Assembly: GCA_964391025.1 (NCBI GenBank)
Contig: CAYMKJ010000044.1
Span: forward strand, 1-13,800
Source: SHZI01 sp964391025
GTDB lineage: Bacteria > Pseudomonadota > Gammaproteobacteria > Steroidobacterales > GCA-2729495
Length of the DNA stretch: 13,800 nucleotides
Reading direction: 5' to 3'
The notes under the pieces were generated by a model. The model did not search any database and was not told the DNA's origin. It saw nothing but the letters and a program-made list of their open reading frames with translations. The translations under genes and the position numbers were made by a program. This document shows, in pieces, positions 1 through 6,109 of this stretch. Numbering within the stretch: position 1 is the first letter of the stretch; every line of letters begins with the position of its first letter.

Positions 1-2
1 TG

Positions 3-128
3 GACGCGATCCAGAAGAAGGAGATTGATCCGGACGATGCTTTCCGCTTCGCCAGCGACAAGTCCCTGTTCCAGCGTTTCGTCACCGATACTTCCGTGCT
101 GCCAACATTCGAGGTCAGCGGGCCGTGA
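3..128 (+). CDS. C-terminal end of a probable PilT/PilU-type pilus ATPase (partial)
   Basis: An open frame enters from the left edge and gives 41 residues before TGA at 126-128. It contains KKEIDPDDAFRFASDK followed by LFQRFV. The pattern of a short acidic turn, an alanine- or serine-containing helix and a final basic/hydrophobic segment resembles the C-terminal tail of PilT/PilU retraction ATPases. The stop overlaps the GTG start of the next gene (GTGA), so the two are translationally coupled, and that next gene is a clear PilT-family ATPase. The family call rests on this tail and on the neighbour, because the catalytic domains lie outside the window. It would be a tandem pair like pilT-pilU. 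Confidence 0.55.
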   Translation, partial: DAIQKKEIDPDDAFRFASDKSLFQRFVTDTSVLPTFEVSGP

Positions 129-1186
129 GCCAGATCGACGACTACCTGAAGCAGGTTGTCGCGCGGAGCGGCTCGGACCTGCACTTCATCGCCGGAGAAC
201 CGCCCCGGGCCCGAATCTACGGTGAACTGCAGATCCTCTCGCCCGAGACGCTGACGGCCAGCAAGGTGGAGGCGGCGCTGGTTGAGATCATGTCCCCCAA
301 ATCCCGCGAGGACTTTCAGCGACGGGACTCGACCGATTTCGCTTACTCACTGCAGGAGCTGGCCCGTTTTCGCGTCAACGTCTTCCGGCACGTAGCCGGG
401 ATGGGCGGCGTGTTCCGCGCGATTCCCTCCAAGGCCAAGACGCTGGAGGATCTCAAGATGCCCCCGGTGGTGGCCCAGCTGTGCAAGCAGCCCCAGGGGA
501 TGATCCTGGTCACCGGCAAGACCGGCTCCGGCAAGTCCACCACCCTGGCGGCCATGATCGACGAGATCAATCGCAAGATCAGCGGCCACATCCTGACCAT
601 CGAAGACCCCATCGAATTCGTCCACACGCGCAGGAAATGCCTGATCAGCCAGCGCGAGATCGGCGTCCACTGCCCAAGCTTCGCGGCAGCGCTGCACTCG
701 GCCCTGCGGGAAGACCCGGACGTGATCCTCGTGGGCGAAATGCGGGACCTGGAAACCGTCAGCATTGCCGTCACCGCCGCCGAGATGGGCATTCTGGTAA
801 TGGGGACACTCCACACCAACGGCGCGGGGCAGACCGTGGACCGGATCATCAATGCATTCCCGACCGACAAGCAGTCCCACGTGCGCACCATGCTCTCGAC
901 GTCCCTGCGTGGCGTAATTTCCCAGCAGCTTGTGCCACGCAAGGGTGAGCCGGGGCTGGTTGCCGCGCTCGAGGTCATGGTGAACACACCGGCAGTTTCG
1001 AACCTGATACGGCAGGGCAAGCTTGAGCAGCTGGAAACTGCCATCCAGGGCGGCGCGCGTATCGGTATGCGGACCATGGATTCCGCCCTGAAGGATCTTC
1101 TGGACCAGGGCCGGATCACCGGCAAGACCGCCTACGACTCTGCGCTGGAGAAGCGCAGGTTCGAGGACGTGAAGGAACTCGTCTAA
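125..1186 (+). CDS. PilT/PilU-family type IV pilus retraction ATPase
   Basis: The product is 353 residues, near the usual length of PilT (about 345) and PilU (about 380). It is a cytoplasmic hexameric secretion ATPase that would power pilus retraction and twitching. The motifs are all present: an N-terminal PAS-like region with SDLHF (17-21), Walker A GKTGSGKST (131-139), the Asp box EDPIEF (160-165), Walker B DPDVILVGEMRD (197-208) and the His box GTLHT (227-231). The AIRNLIRE motif tied to retraction in PilT appears as AVSNLIRQ (290-297), so the N-L-I-R core is kept. The GTG start at 125 overlaps the preceding stop, and GAGG lies about 10 bases upstream. The site next to metG is not the usual pilTU location beside yggS/proC, so this may be an extra paralogue. 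The choice between PilT and PilU is not decidable from sequence alone. Confidence 0.9.
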   Translation: MSQIDDYLKQVVARSGSDLHFIAGEPPRARIYGELQILSPETLTASKVEAALVEIMSPKSREDFQRRDSTDFAYSLQELARFRVNVFRHVAGMGGVFRAIPSKAKTLEDLKMPPVVAQLCKQPQGMILVTGKTGSGKSTTLAAMIDEINRKISGHILTIEDPIEFVHTRRKCLISQREIGVHCPSFAAALHSALREDPDVILVGEMRDLETVSIAVTAAEMGILVMGTLHTNGAGQTVDRIINAFPTDKQSHVRTMLSTSLRGVISQQLVPRKGEPGLVAALEVMVNTPAVSNLIRQGKLEQLETAIQGGARIGMRTMDSALKDLLDQGRITGKTAYDSALEKRRFEDVKELV

Positions 1187-1192
1187 GCCCCT

Positions 1193-1198
1193 TATAAT
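1193..1198 (+). promoter_or_regulatory. Perfect TATAAT -10 element directly before metG
   Basis: The hexamer TATAAT ends 5 bases before the metG GTG start, in the 17-base gap after the pilus ATPase gene. Transcription starting 6-8 bases downstream of the -10 would begin on or next to the start codon. No good -35 is visible at 16-18 bases upstream (TGAAGG at 17), and there is no TG extension. The box is clear, but promoter activity is inferred. Confidence 0.5.
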
Positions 1199-1203
1199 GC
1201 GGC

Positions 1204-3243
1204 GTGCCTGCCCCGTCCCGCAAAATCCTCGTGACCAGCGCGCTGCCCTACGCGAGCGGGCCAATCCACATCGGGCACCTGGTGGAGTACGTCCAGACCG
1301 ACATCTGGGTGCGCTACCTGCGCCTGGCGGGTCATGAGGTCACCTACCTCTGTGCCAGCGACGCGCACGGCACCCCGATCATGCTCAAGGCACGGGATGC
1401 AGGGATCTCACCGGAGGCCCTTGTTGAGCGCTTTCGCGCCGAACACCAGCAGGCCTTTGGCGGGTTCCGGGTGGAATTCGACAACTACCACACGACCCAT
1501 TCCGAGGAGAACCGGGTGCTGGTGGAGCAGTTCTATGCCCGCCTCAATGCGCAAGGGTTGATCACCCAGCGCGTAATCCAGCAGGCCTACGACGCGGAAG
1601 CGGGCATGTTCCTTCCGGACCGCTTCATCCGCGGCGATTGCCCCGTTTGCGGCACGCCGGACCAGTATGGCGACAGCTGCGAGAGCTGCGGCGCGACCTA
1701 CTCGCCCTCGGAACTCAAGAACTCCCGTTCGGTGGTCTCGGGCACGGTACCGGTCGAGAAAGCCTCGGTGCACTACTTCTTCAGGCTGGCCGCCTTTGAA
1801 GAGAGCCTGAAGAACTGGCTCGCGGGCGGACATGTCCAGGAGAGCGTCGCACGCAAACTGCAGGAGTGGTTCACGGCAGGTCTGCGCGACTGGGATATTT
1901 CGCGGGACGCGCCCTACTTCGGCTTCCGCATCCCGGGCACGGACGACAAGTACTTTTACGTCTGGCTCGATGCGCCGGTCGGCTACATGGCCAGCCACCA
2001 GAACTGGCTGCAGAAGACGGGCCGGCCAGGCAGCGAGTTCGCCGCCGCCTGGGGCCCGGACAGCACTGCAGAGCTGCACCACTTCATCGGCAAGGACATC
2101 CTCTACTTCCACACGCTGTTCTGGCCAGCCCTGCTGGAGGGTGCGGGCTTCCGCAAGCCGACAGCAGTGCACGTGCACGGCTTCCTCACGGTGAACGGGC
2201 AGAAAATGTCCAAGTCGAGGGGAACGTTCATTGCAGCCAACACCTATCTGCAATACCTGGACCCGGAGTACCTGCGCTACTACTACGCGTTCAAGCTCGG
2301 CCCGGGCCTGGACGACATCGATCTGAACCTGACCGACTTCGTGGCCAGGGTGAACGCGGACCTGGTGGGCAAGGTCGTGAATCTGGCCAGCCGTTGCGCC
2401 GGCTTCATCAGTCAACGCTTCGATGGTCAGCTGGCCGACACGCTGGATGCGCCGGACCTGTACCGGGATTTCGTGACCGCCGGTGACAGCATCGGCCTGG
2501 CTTTCGAACAACGGGACTACGGCCGGGCCATGCGCGAGACCATGCTGCTCGCCGATGCGGCCAACAAGTACATTGACGAGCAAAAACCCTGGGTTCTCGC
2601 GCGGGATCCGGCCACCCTGCCCCGGGTGCAAGCCGTGTGTACGCAGGGCCTGAACCTGTTCCGGGTGCTGATGACCTATCTCGCGCCCGTGCTCCCGCGA
2701 GTCGCGGCGCAGGCTGCTGCATTCCTCCAGGCCGGGCCGATCAGCTGGCGCGGCCGGGCAACCCCCCTGCTCGGCTCGCGGATTTCAACGTATGAACCCC
2801 TCCTCGTCCGGGTTGACCCGGGCGCCGTCTCCCGTATGGTGGAAGCTTCCATGGAAACGACCGCGCCCAAGTCCCCGGCACCGGCCGCTGCTCCGCCAGC
2901 GGCGACTGCATTGCCCGTTCCGGAAATCGAGTTGGCCGACTTTCAGAAGGTGGACCTGCGGATTGCGACCGTGCTGCAGGCCGAGGCCGTGGAAGGCGCG
3001 GACAGGCTCGTGCGCCTCACCCTCGATATCGGCACGGAACAGCGCACGGTTCTTTCGGGGATCAAGCCCGCCTACGCTCCGGCCGACCTGGTGGGCCGGC
3101 AGGTTATCCTGGTCGCCAATCTCAAGCCGCTAAAAATGCGCTTCGGCATTTCCCAGGGCATGGTGCTTGCCGCGGGCGGTGACACGGGCCTTTTCCTGGT
3201 GGGCCCCGATGCCCCGGCGCCGGCAGGCACGCGCGTGACCTGA
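1204..3243 (+). CDS. metG: Methionyl-tRNA synthetase
   Basis: The enzyme charges initiator and elongator tRNA-Met with methionine in the cytoplasm. The product is 679 residues, against 677 in E. coli. It has the class I signature HIGH (22-25) and KMSKS (334-338). It also has the zinc knuckle with cysteines 146, 149, 159 and 162, the anticodon-binding helical domain, an Ala/Pro linker around 550-575, and a C-terminal Trbp111-like OB-fold dimerisation/tRNA-binding domain from about 576 (ELADFQKVDLRIATV). The GTG at 1204 is the only usable start: an in-frame TAA lies at 1195-1197 and the next Met is inside the catalytic domain. It begins MPAPSRKILVTSALPYA, matching the family N-terminus. No Shine-Dalgarno precedes it. 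The stop overlaps rsxA by one base (TGATG). Confidence 0.98.
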   Translation: MPAPSRKILVTSALPYASGPIHIGHLVEYVQTDIWVRYLRLAGHEVTYLCASDAHGTPIMLKARDAGISPEALVERFRAEHQQAFGGFRVEFDNYHTTHSEENRVLVEQFYARLNAQGLITQRVIQQAYDAEAGMFLPDRFIRGDCPVCGTPDQYGDSCESCGATYSPSELKNSRSVVSGTVPVEKASVHYFFRLAAFEESLKNWLAGGHVQESVARKLQEWFTAGLRDWDISRDAPYFGFRIPGTDDKYFYVWLDAPVGYMASHQNWLQKTGRPGSEFAAAWGPDSTAELHHFIGKDILYFHTLFWPALLEGAGFRKPTAVHVHGFLTVNGQKMSKSRGTFIAANTYLQYLDPEYLRYYYAFKLGPGLDDIDLNLTDFVARVNADLVGKVVNLASRCAGFISQRFDGQLADTLDAPDLYRDFVTAGDSIGLAFEQRDYGRAMRETMLLADAANKYIDEQKPWVLARDPATLPRVQAVCTQGLNLFRVLMTYLAPVLPRVAAQAAAFLQAGPISWRGRATPLLGSRISTYEPLLVRVDPGAVSRMVEASMETTAPKSPAPAAAPPAATALPVPEIELADFQKVDLRIATVLQAEAVEGADRLVRLTLDIGTEQRTVLSGIKPAYAPADLVGRQVILVANLKPLKMRFGISQGMVLAAGGDTGLFLVGPDAPAPAGTRVT

Positions 3244-3797
3244 TGACGGATCTCCTGCTCATTGCCGTCGCGGCTGCCACCGTCAACAACTTCGTCCTCG
3301 TGCGCCTGCTGGGGCTGTGCCCGGTGCTGGGTACAGGGACGCGCCTTGATGATGTCCAGGGCGCGTCACTGGCCACGACGGGCGTGCTGACGATTACTGC
3401 CGGCCTGAGCTACCTGCTGGACCGGTGGGTGTTGGTGCCTTACGAACTCCCATACCTGCGGATTATCACCTTCCTCGCGCTCACCGTGCTCACGGTGCAG
3501 GGAGCGAACCTTCTCCTCCGACGTCCCAGCCCTCAACTGCCGGTGATCACTACCAACTGCGCTGTCCTGGGCGTGGCGCTGCTGACAGCGGGCACGTCAA
3601 ACAGCTTCGCAGGCGCCATCGCATTGGGCTTCGGCGCCGGCCTGGGCTTTAGCCTGGTCATCCTCCTGTTCGCCGGCCTTGGCCCGCGCCTCGAGCAGAC
3701 TCCCGTGCCGGCGGCACTGCGCGGGCCGGCCATCACTCTCGTCACCCTCGGGATGATGTCGCTCGCGGTCCTGGGATTTTCCGGTTTCGGAACCTAG
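3243..3797 (+). CDS. rsxA: Rnf/Rsx electron-transport complex subunit A
   Basis: This integral membrane subunit of the ion-translocating Rnf (Rsx) complex pairs with RsxE around a 2Fe-2S cluster in the membrane. The protein is 184 residues with about six hydrophobic segments. It begins MTDLLLIAVAAATVNNFVLV and has the conserved GLCP (Cys26) and TTNC (Cys106) motifs that supply cluster ligands. It ends LAVLGFSGFGT, as RsxA proteins do. Compared with E. coli RsxA (193 residues, recalled), about eight residues are missing just before TTNC: SPQLPVITTNC here, where the family has a longer SP...LGIFLPLITTNC. The start at 3243 overlaps the metG stop by one base, so translation is probably coupled. 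No rsxB follows; the next gene converges from the minus strand after 14 bases. Confidence 0.95.
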   Translation: MTDLLLIAVAAATVNNFVLVRLLGLCPVLGTGTRLDDVQGASLATTGVLTITAGLSYLLDRWVLVPYELPYLRIITFLALTVLTVQGANLLLRRPSPQLPVITTNCAVLGVALLTAGTSNSFAGAIALGFGAGLGFSLVILLFAGLGPRLEQTPVPAALRGPAITLVTLGMMSLAVLGFSGFGT

Positions 3798-3811
3798 ACC
3801 ACTACGTCTGA

Positions 3812-4474
3812 TCAGTCCCCGTCCGGCTCGGGCAGGATCTCGATGGGTTGCAGCTCCGGCGCCTCGCCCTGGAGCAACCGCGCCAGGTATTCCGGCGCAA
3901 TCACGCTGCAATAGAGGTGACCCCGCACCTTGTTCGGCATGATGTACCAGCGCCAGTCGTCCCAGTCGGTGCGCATGTAGCGCGTGTGCACATGCAGGGC
4001 GCCGGATCCGTCCTTGCTGAGCAGCTCGAAAGGCGCCAGGTAACTGCTGCCCGTCCAGACCTTCTCTTCAGGATCGATGCGCAGGGCTGGCGCGCTGGCA
4101 CCGGCGCGGGCGCGCTCCTGCGCCACTAGGCTGCGGGTGACCTGCTCGCAGGTGCCCTGCCGGCCAGCAGCCTGGGGGCCATAGGCCACCTGCAGGTGAT
4201 CCACCGCCTTGACCTTGCAGGAGATCATCTTCGGCCGGCCCTTGGCATCCGGCGAGACGAATTGGTGGATCTCGACCGGCTCGATACCCGGCTTCGAGTG
4301 CCGGTAGTCCCAGGAGGTCTTGTGCACGGTGAGATTTGCCTCGACGCTCGTCTCGGCCGTCACCCGCTGGACGTCCGCGCAGAAGGTGTCGAGCGCCCAG
4401 TTGTCCGCGGCCAGCGCACTGCCGGACATCAGTGCAAGGAGGCACCCGAAGGAACGTCGCAATGCATGCATCAC
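3812..4474 (-). CDS. Secreted or periplasmic protein with four cysteines, function unknown
   Basis: I do not recognise a named family. The 220-residue protein has a classical Sec signal peptide: basic MHALRR, hydrophobic core CLLALMSGSALA, and likely cleavage after ALA at residue 22. The mature part has exactly four cysteines (32, 86, 109, 189), an even number consistent with two disulfides in the periplasm. It is rich in aromatics near 170-178 (DWDDWRWYI) and has an acidic, proline-rich tail. There are no membrane segments after the signal and no metal- or nucleotide-binding motif I can name. The GTG at 4474 has AGGAA 8 bases upstream; ATG at 4471 is the alternative. It converges on rsxA with 14 bases between stops. 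It is real by signal peptide, length and promoter, and may be lineage-specific. Confidence 0.75.
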   Translation of the reverse strand: MMHALRRSFGCLLALMSGSALAADNWALDTFCADVQRVTAETSVEANLTVHKTSWDYRHSKPGIEPVEIHQFVSPDAKGRPKMISCKVKAVDHLQVAYGPQAAGRQGTCEQVTRSLVAQERARAGASAPALRIDPEEKVWTGSSYLAPFELLSKDGSGALHVHTRYMRTDWDDWRWYIMPNKVRGHLYCSVIAPEYLARLLQGEAPELQPIEILPEPDGD

Positions 4475-4516
4475 CGGAAAAGTTCCTGACGGCCGCTATG
4501 AACCGGACGGGGTTTG

Positions 4517-4545
4517 ATTATGCGTTACCGGGGGCCGCGGCCCAA
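4517..4545 (-). promoter_or_regulatory. Probable promoter of the four-cysteine secreted protein gene
   Basis: On the minus strand TTGGGC (4545-4540) and CATAAT (4522-4517) are separated by 17 bases, a reasonable sigma-70 pair. Transcription would begin near 4510, leaving a leader of about 35 bases that contains the AGGAA ribosome-binding site. Confidence 0.45.
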
Positions 4546-4565
4546 CTGGCTTCACTGCAGGTTGC

Positions 4566-4970
4566 TCACCGACTGAGAACCAGCGCCAAGGCCGGCTCGA
4601 CCCTGGCAATCAATAGAAAATCCCGATCCTCGTGCAACAGCGGTTGCCCGGCTTCGATCGCGCAACAGGCAATCAAACAGTCGTTGCCGCTACCCGGAGT
4701 GAAGCCAGCCCAGCGGCAGCGCGCATACAGGTGCGCGGCGTTACGCGCCAGTTGCCTGGGGTTGGAGGGTACGAACCGGGGCAAAGTCAAAAACGAGCGT
4801 TCTAGGCGCAGGAAGTCTCTAGCGTCCCTCGCGCCACGCAATACCTCCATCAGAACGATGTCGGGTAGCCGGATCGGCAGCCGTTCAGCCAAGGCAGACG
4901 CCAGCCGGCGTGCGGCGGCGGAGTCCGTGCCCCGCAAATGAGCAATCCACGCGGAGCTGTCGACGATCAC
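4566..4970 (-). CDS. vapC: VapC-type PIN-domain toxin ribonuclease
   Basis: The product is 134 residues, the usual length of VapC toxins, which are Mg-dependent RNases cleaving tRNA or rRNA. The acidic PIN residues are all present: Asp4 in MIVDSSAW, Glu42 in MEVLRG, Asp97 in GNDCLIA, and Asp115 (with Asp117) in HEDRDF. The catalytic set is complete, so an active enzyme is expected. The start is GTG at 4970-4968, overlapping the stop of vapB by four bases (GTGA), the normal antitoxin-first arrangement that couples translation. The pair lies in the insert that splits the rsx genes, next to a transposase remnant, consistent with arrival by transfer. Confidence 0.93.
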   Translation of the reverse strand: MIVDSSAWIAHLRGTDSAAARRLASALAERLPIRLPDIVLMEVLRGARDARDFLRLERSFLTLPRFVPSNPRQLARNAAHLYARCRWAGFTPGSGNDCLIACCAIEAGQPLLHEDRDFLLIARVEPALALVLSR

Positions 4971-5236
4971 CGGCGTACAGGCCGCTTCCGAATCGGCTTG
5001 CGAATGCGATAGGCAGCTGAGGCCTCGGCCACCTGCGCCGCCGGTCGGTCATCCGCCTTGGGGTCGTAGTCGGGATCTATGGTGCCGCTGCCACCCAACT
5101 TCAGGAGCGCGTCGTAGTCCGGCTTGCTGACGTACTCGCGCAATGCGATGTCGATGGTCTCCCGCATCGTGGCCGACCCCGCCTTTTTCATGGCGCGGGC
5201 AATTAACTTGGGATTGAGGACTATGTTGGTGCGCAT
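4967..5236 (-). CDS. vapB: VapB-type antitoxin
   Basis: The 89-residue product begins MRTNIVLNPKLIARAMKKAG and contains TMRETIDIALREYV, the ribbon-helix-helix pattern of the VapB_antitoxin (DUF2191) group. This N-terminal domain binds operator DNA as a dimer. The basic and proline-containing tail (IRKPIRKRPVRR) is the likely toxin-wrapping region. I chose ATG at 5236 over the far upstream in-frame extension to 5398, because the family starts exactly at MRTNI and AGGTG lies 8 bases upstream. The longer frame runs through the transposase remnant and promoter. The gene overlaps vapC by four bases. Autoregulation is expected from the inverted repeat over the transcription start. Confidence 0.92.
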   Translation of the reverse strand: MRTNIVLNPKLIARAMKKAGSATMRETIDIALREYVSKPDYDALLKLGGSGTIDPDYDPKADDRPAAQVAEASAAYRIRKPIRKRPVRR

Positions 5237-5241
5237 GGGTA

Positions 5242-5260
5242 ATACACCTGCGATGTGTAT
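5242..5260. promoter_or_regulatory. Inverted repeat, likely VapB/VapBC operator
   Basis: ATACAC (5242-5247) and GTGTAT (5255-5260) form perfect 6-base arms with a 7-base spacer. The repeat sits at the predicted transcription start of vapBC and covers the AGGTG ribosome-binding site. Ribbon-helix-helix antitoxins bind such short repeats, so this is the best candidate operator. Binding itself is inferred. Confidence 0.5.
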
Positions 5261-5264
5261 AGAA

Positions 5265-5293
5265 ATTTTACGGCTTTTGGCGGGGCGTCGCAA
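5265..5293 (-). promoter_or_regulatory. Probable vapBC promoter
   Basis: On the minus strand TTGCGA (5293-5288) and TAAAAT (5270-5265) are separated by exactly 17 bases. Transcription would start near 5258, inside the inverted repeat at 5242-5260 and about 22 bases before the vapB ATG. Confidence 0.55.
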
Positions 5294-5324
5294 GCCGTTG
5301 TACCCTGATTGGCGCCTGGTAAAC

Positions 5325-5528
5325 GCCCGCCAGCGCGCACGGCGCCCAGGGAGTATGGGTCGAACAAAGGCCGCCCTGTTTTCGGGGATTCCCGGCATTC
5401 CGGCCGACGCCCTCTGCGGCCGCCATCGAGTCGGGCCAGCGGCTCGAAGATGACGTGGGTCGTCCGTCCCGGTGGGGTGTCTTTAAGGTGTAGTGCACCT
5501 TACCCTGCGGCGTCCGTGCCGGGCGCCC
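5325..5528 (-). pseudogene. Frameshifted remnant of an IS91/IS801-type (Y2) transposase, C-terminal part
   Basis: On the minus strand, one frame reads TPQGKVHYTLKTPHRDG up to about 5463. A one-base shift then gives TTHVIFEPLARL (from 5463), continuing without a stop to PLFDPYSLGAVRA near 5335. Joined, this resembles the C-terminal segment LKTPYRDGTTHVIFEPL ... LFAPNS of IS91-family rolling-circle transposases as I know it, with about the family spacing between the two motifs. There is no start, no catalytic tyrosine region and no intact frame, so it is a decayed fragment. It lies in the 409-base stretch between vapB and the DUF4870 gene (5237-5645). That stretch otherwise holds only the vapBC promoter and the leader of the DUF4870 gene. 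Confidence 0.65.
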
Positions 5529-5645
5529 GGTCGACTTAAGCACACGAGGAGGTGGCTTCGGACGGTTCTTGACGTATCCTCGCCACTGCCCCCCGTTCCT
5601 GCAGACAGCCACGGGGCAACACCACAACCAATACGGGGAAACGCC

Positions 5646-6050
5646 ATGAACGAATCCAGTCTGACTGCCGGCACCGCCAGCGCCGAGGAAAAGCAGTGGG
5701 CGATGTTTGCGCACCTGTCCGTGCTGCTCGGCGGCCTCGTGACCTCTGGCTGGGCCGGTAGCATCGGTTTCTTCATCGGGCCACTGGTCATCTGGCAGCT
5801 GAGGAAGGACACCATGCCCTTTGTCGGCGATCAGGCCAAGGAAGCATTGAATTTCGCCATCACCATTTCACTCGCCTGTGTGGCGCTGGTAATCCTGACC
5901 ATTCTTTCCATGGGCATTGGCGCGTTGCTGACCATCCCGTTGATGATGATCATCGGTATCACCGCATTGGTGCTGGTCATCATCGCGGCGATGAAAGCCA
6001 ATGAGGGCATTGCCTACCGTTATCCCTTCGCGCTGCGGCTGGTGAAGTAG
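5646..6050 (+). CDS. DUF4870-type small integral membrane protein
   Basis: The 134-residue product has a short polar N-terminus, then EEKQWAMFAHLSVLLG (14-29), the opening typical of the DUF4870 (Tic20-like) family. Three hydrophobic segments follow (about 22-50, 68-90 and 92-116), with a basic end. The QLRKDTMPFVGDQAKEALNF stretch between the first two segments (51-70) is characteristic of the family, whose biochemical role is not established. I chose ATG at 5646 because GGGGA lies 6 bases upstream and the family motif starts close by. A longer in-frame extension from 5493 runs through the transposase remnant. No convincing promoter is visible: TTGACG at 5569-5574 has no -10 partner. It is flanked by vapBC upstream and converges on the receptor gene. 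Confidence 0.88.
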   Translation: MNESSLTAGTASAEEKQWAMFAHLSVLLGGLVTSGWAGSIGFFIGPLVIWQLRKDTMPFVGDQAKEALNFAITISLACVALVILTILSMGIGALLTIPLMMIIGITALVLVIIAAMKANEGIAYRYPFALRLVK

Positions 6051-6074
6051 CGTCACCTGCTCGGTGAAAACAGG

Positions 6075-6089
6075 GGCCAAATCATGGCC
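6075..6089 (-). terminator. Weak hairpin after the TonB-dependent receptor gene
   Basis: Read on the minus strand, GGCCA-TGATT-TGGCC forms a 5-base stem with a 5-base loop, followed by CCTGTTTT. It lies about 20 bases past the receptor stop. The stem is short and the T-run is only four, so function as a terminator is doubtful. Confidence 0.25.
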
Positions 6090-6109
6090 AGCCAGTTGAC
6101 CGGGAATAA

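Noticed and set aside
1408..2631. Open frame of 407 codons on the minus strand across metG
   Set aside because: It is antisense to a certain gene in high-GC DNA, its product has no recognisable domains, and such shadow frames recur under most genes here.
4462..4471. Palindrome ATGCATGCAT at the start of the four-Cys protein gene
   Set aside because: It is short, overlaps the start codons and has no second copy, so it is probably incidental.
5484..5502. Perfect inverted repeat TAAGGTG-TAGTG-CACCTTA
   Set aside because: It falls inside the GKVHYTLK codons of the transposase remnant and is not next to a start or promoter, so it is probably chance.
5268..5714. 148-codon minus-strand frame as a complete gene
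   Set aside because: Only its middle resembles a transposase and it continues in a shifted frame. It also crosses the vapBC promoter and the DUF4870 start, so it is a remnant and not a gene.
6053..6067. Hairpin TCACC-TGCTC-GGTGA just after the DUF4870 gene
   Set aside because: The stem is only five bases and is followed by A residues rather than T, so it is not a convincing terminator.
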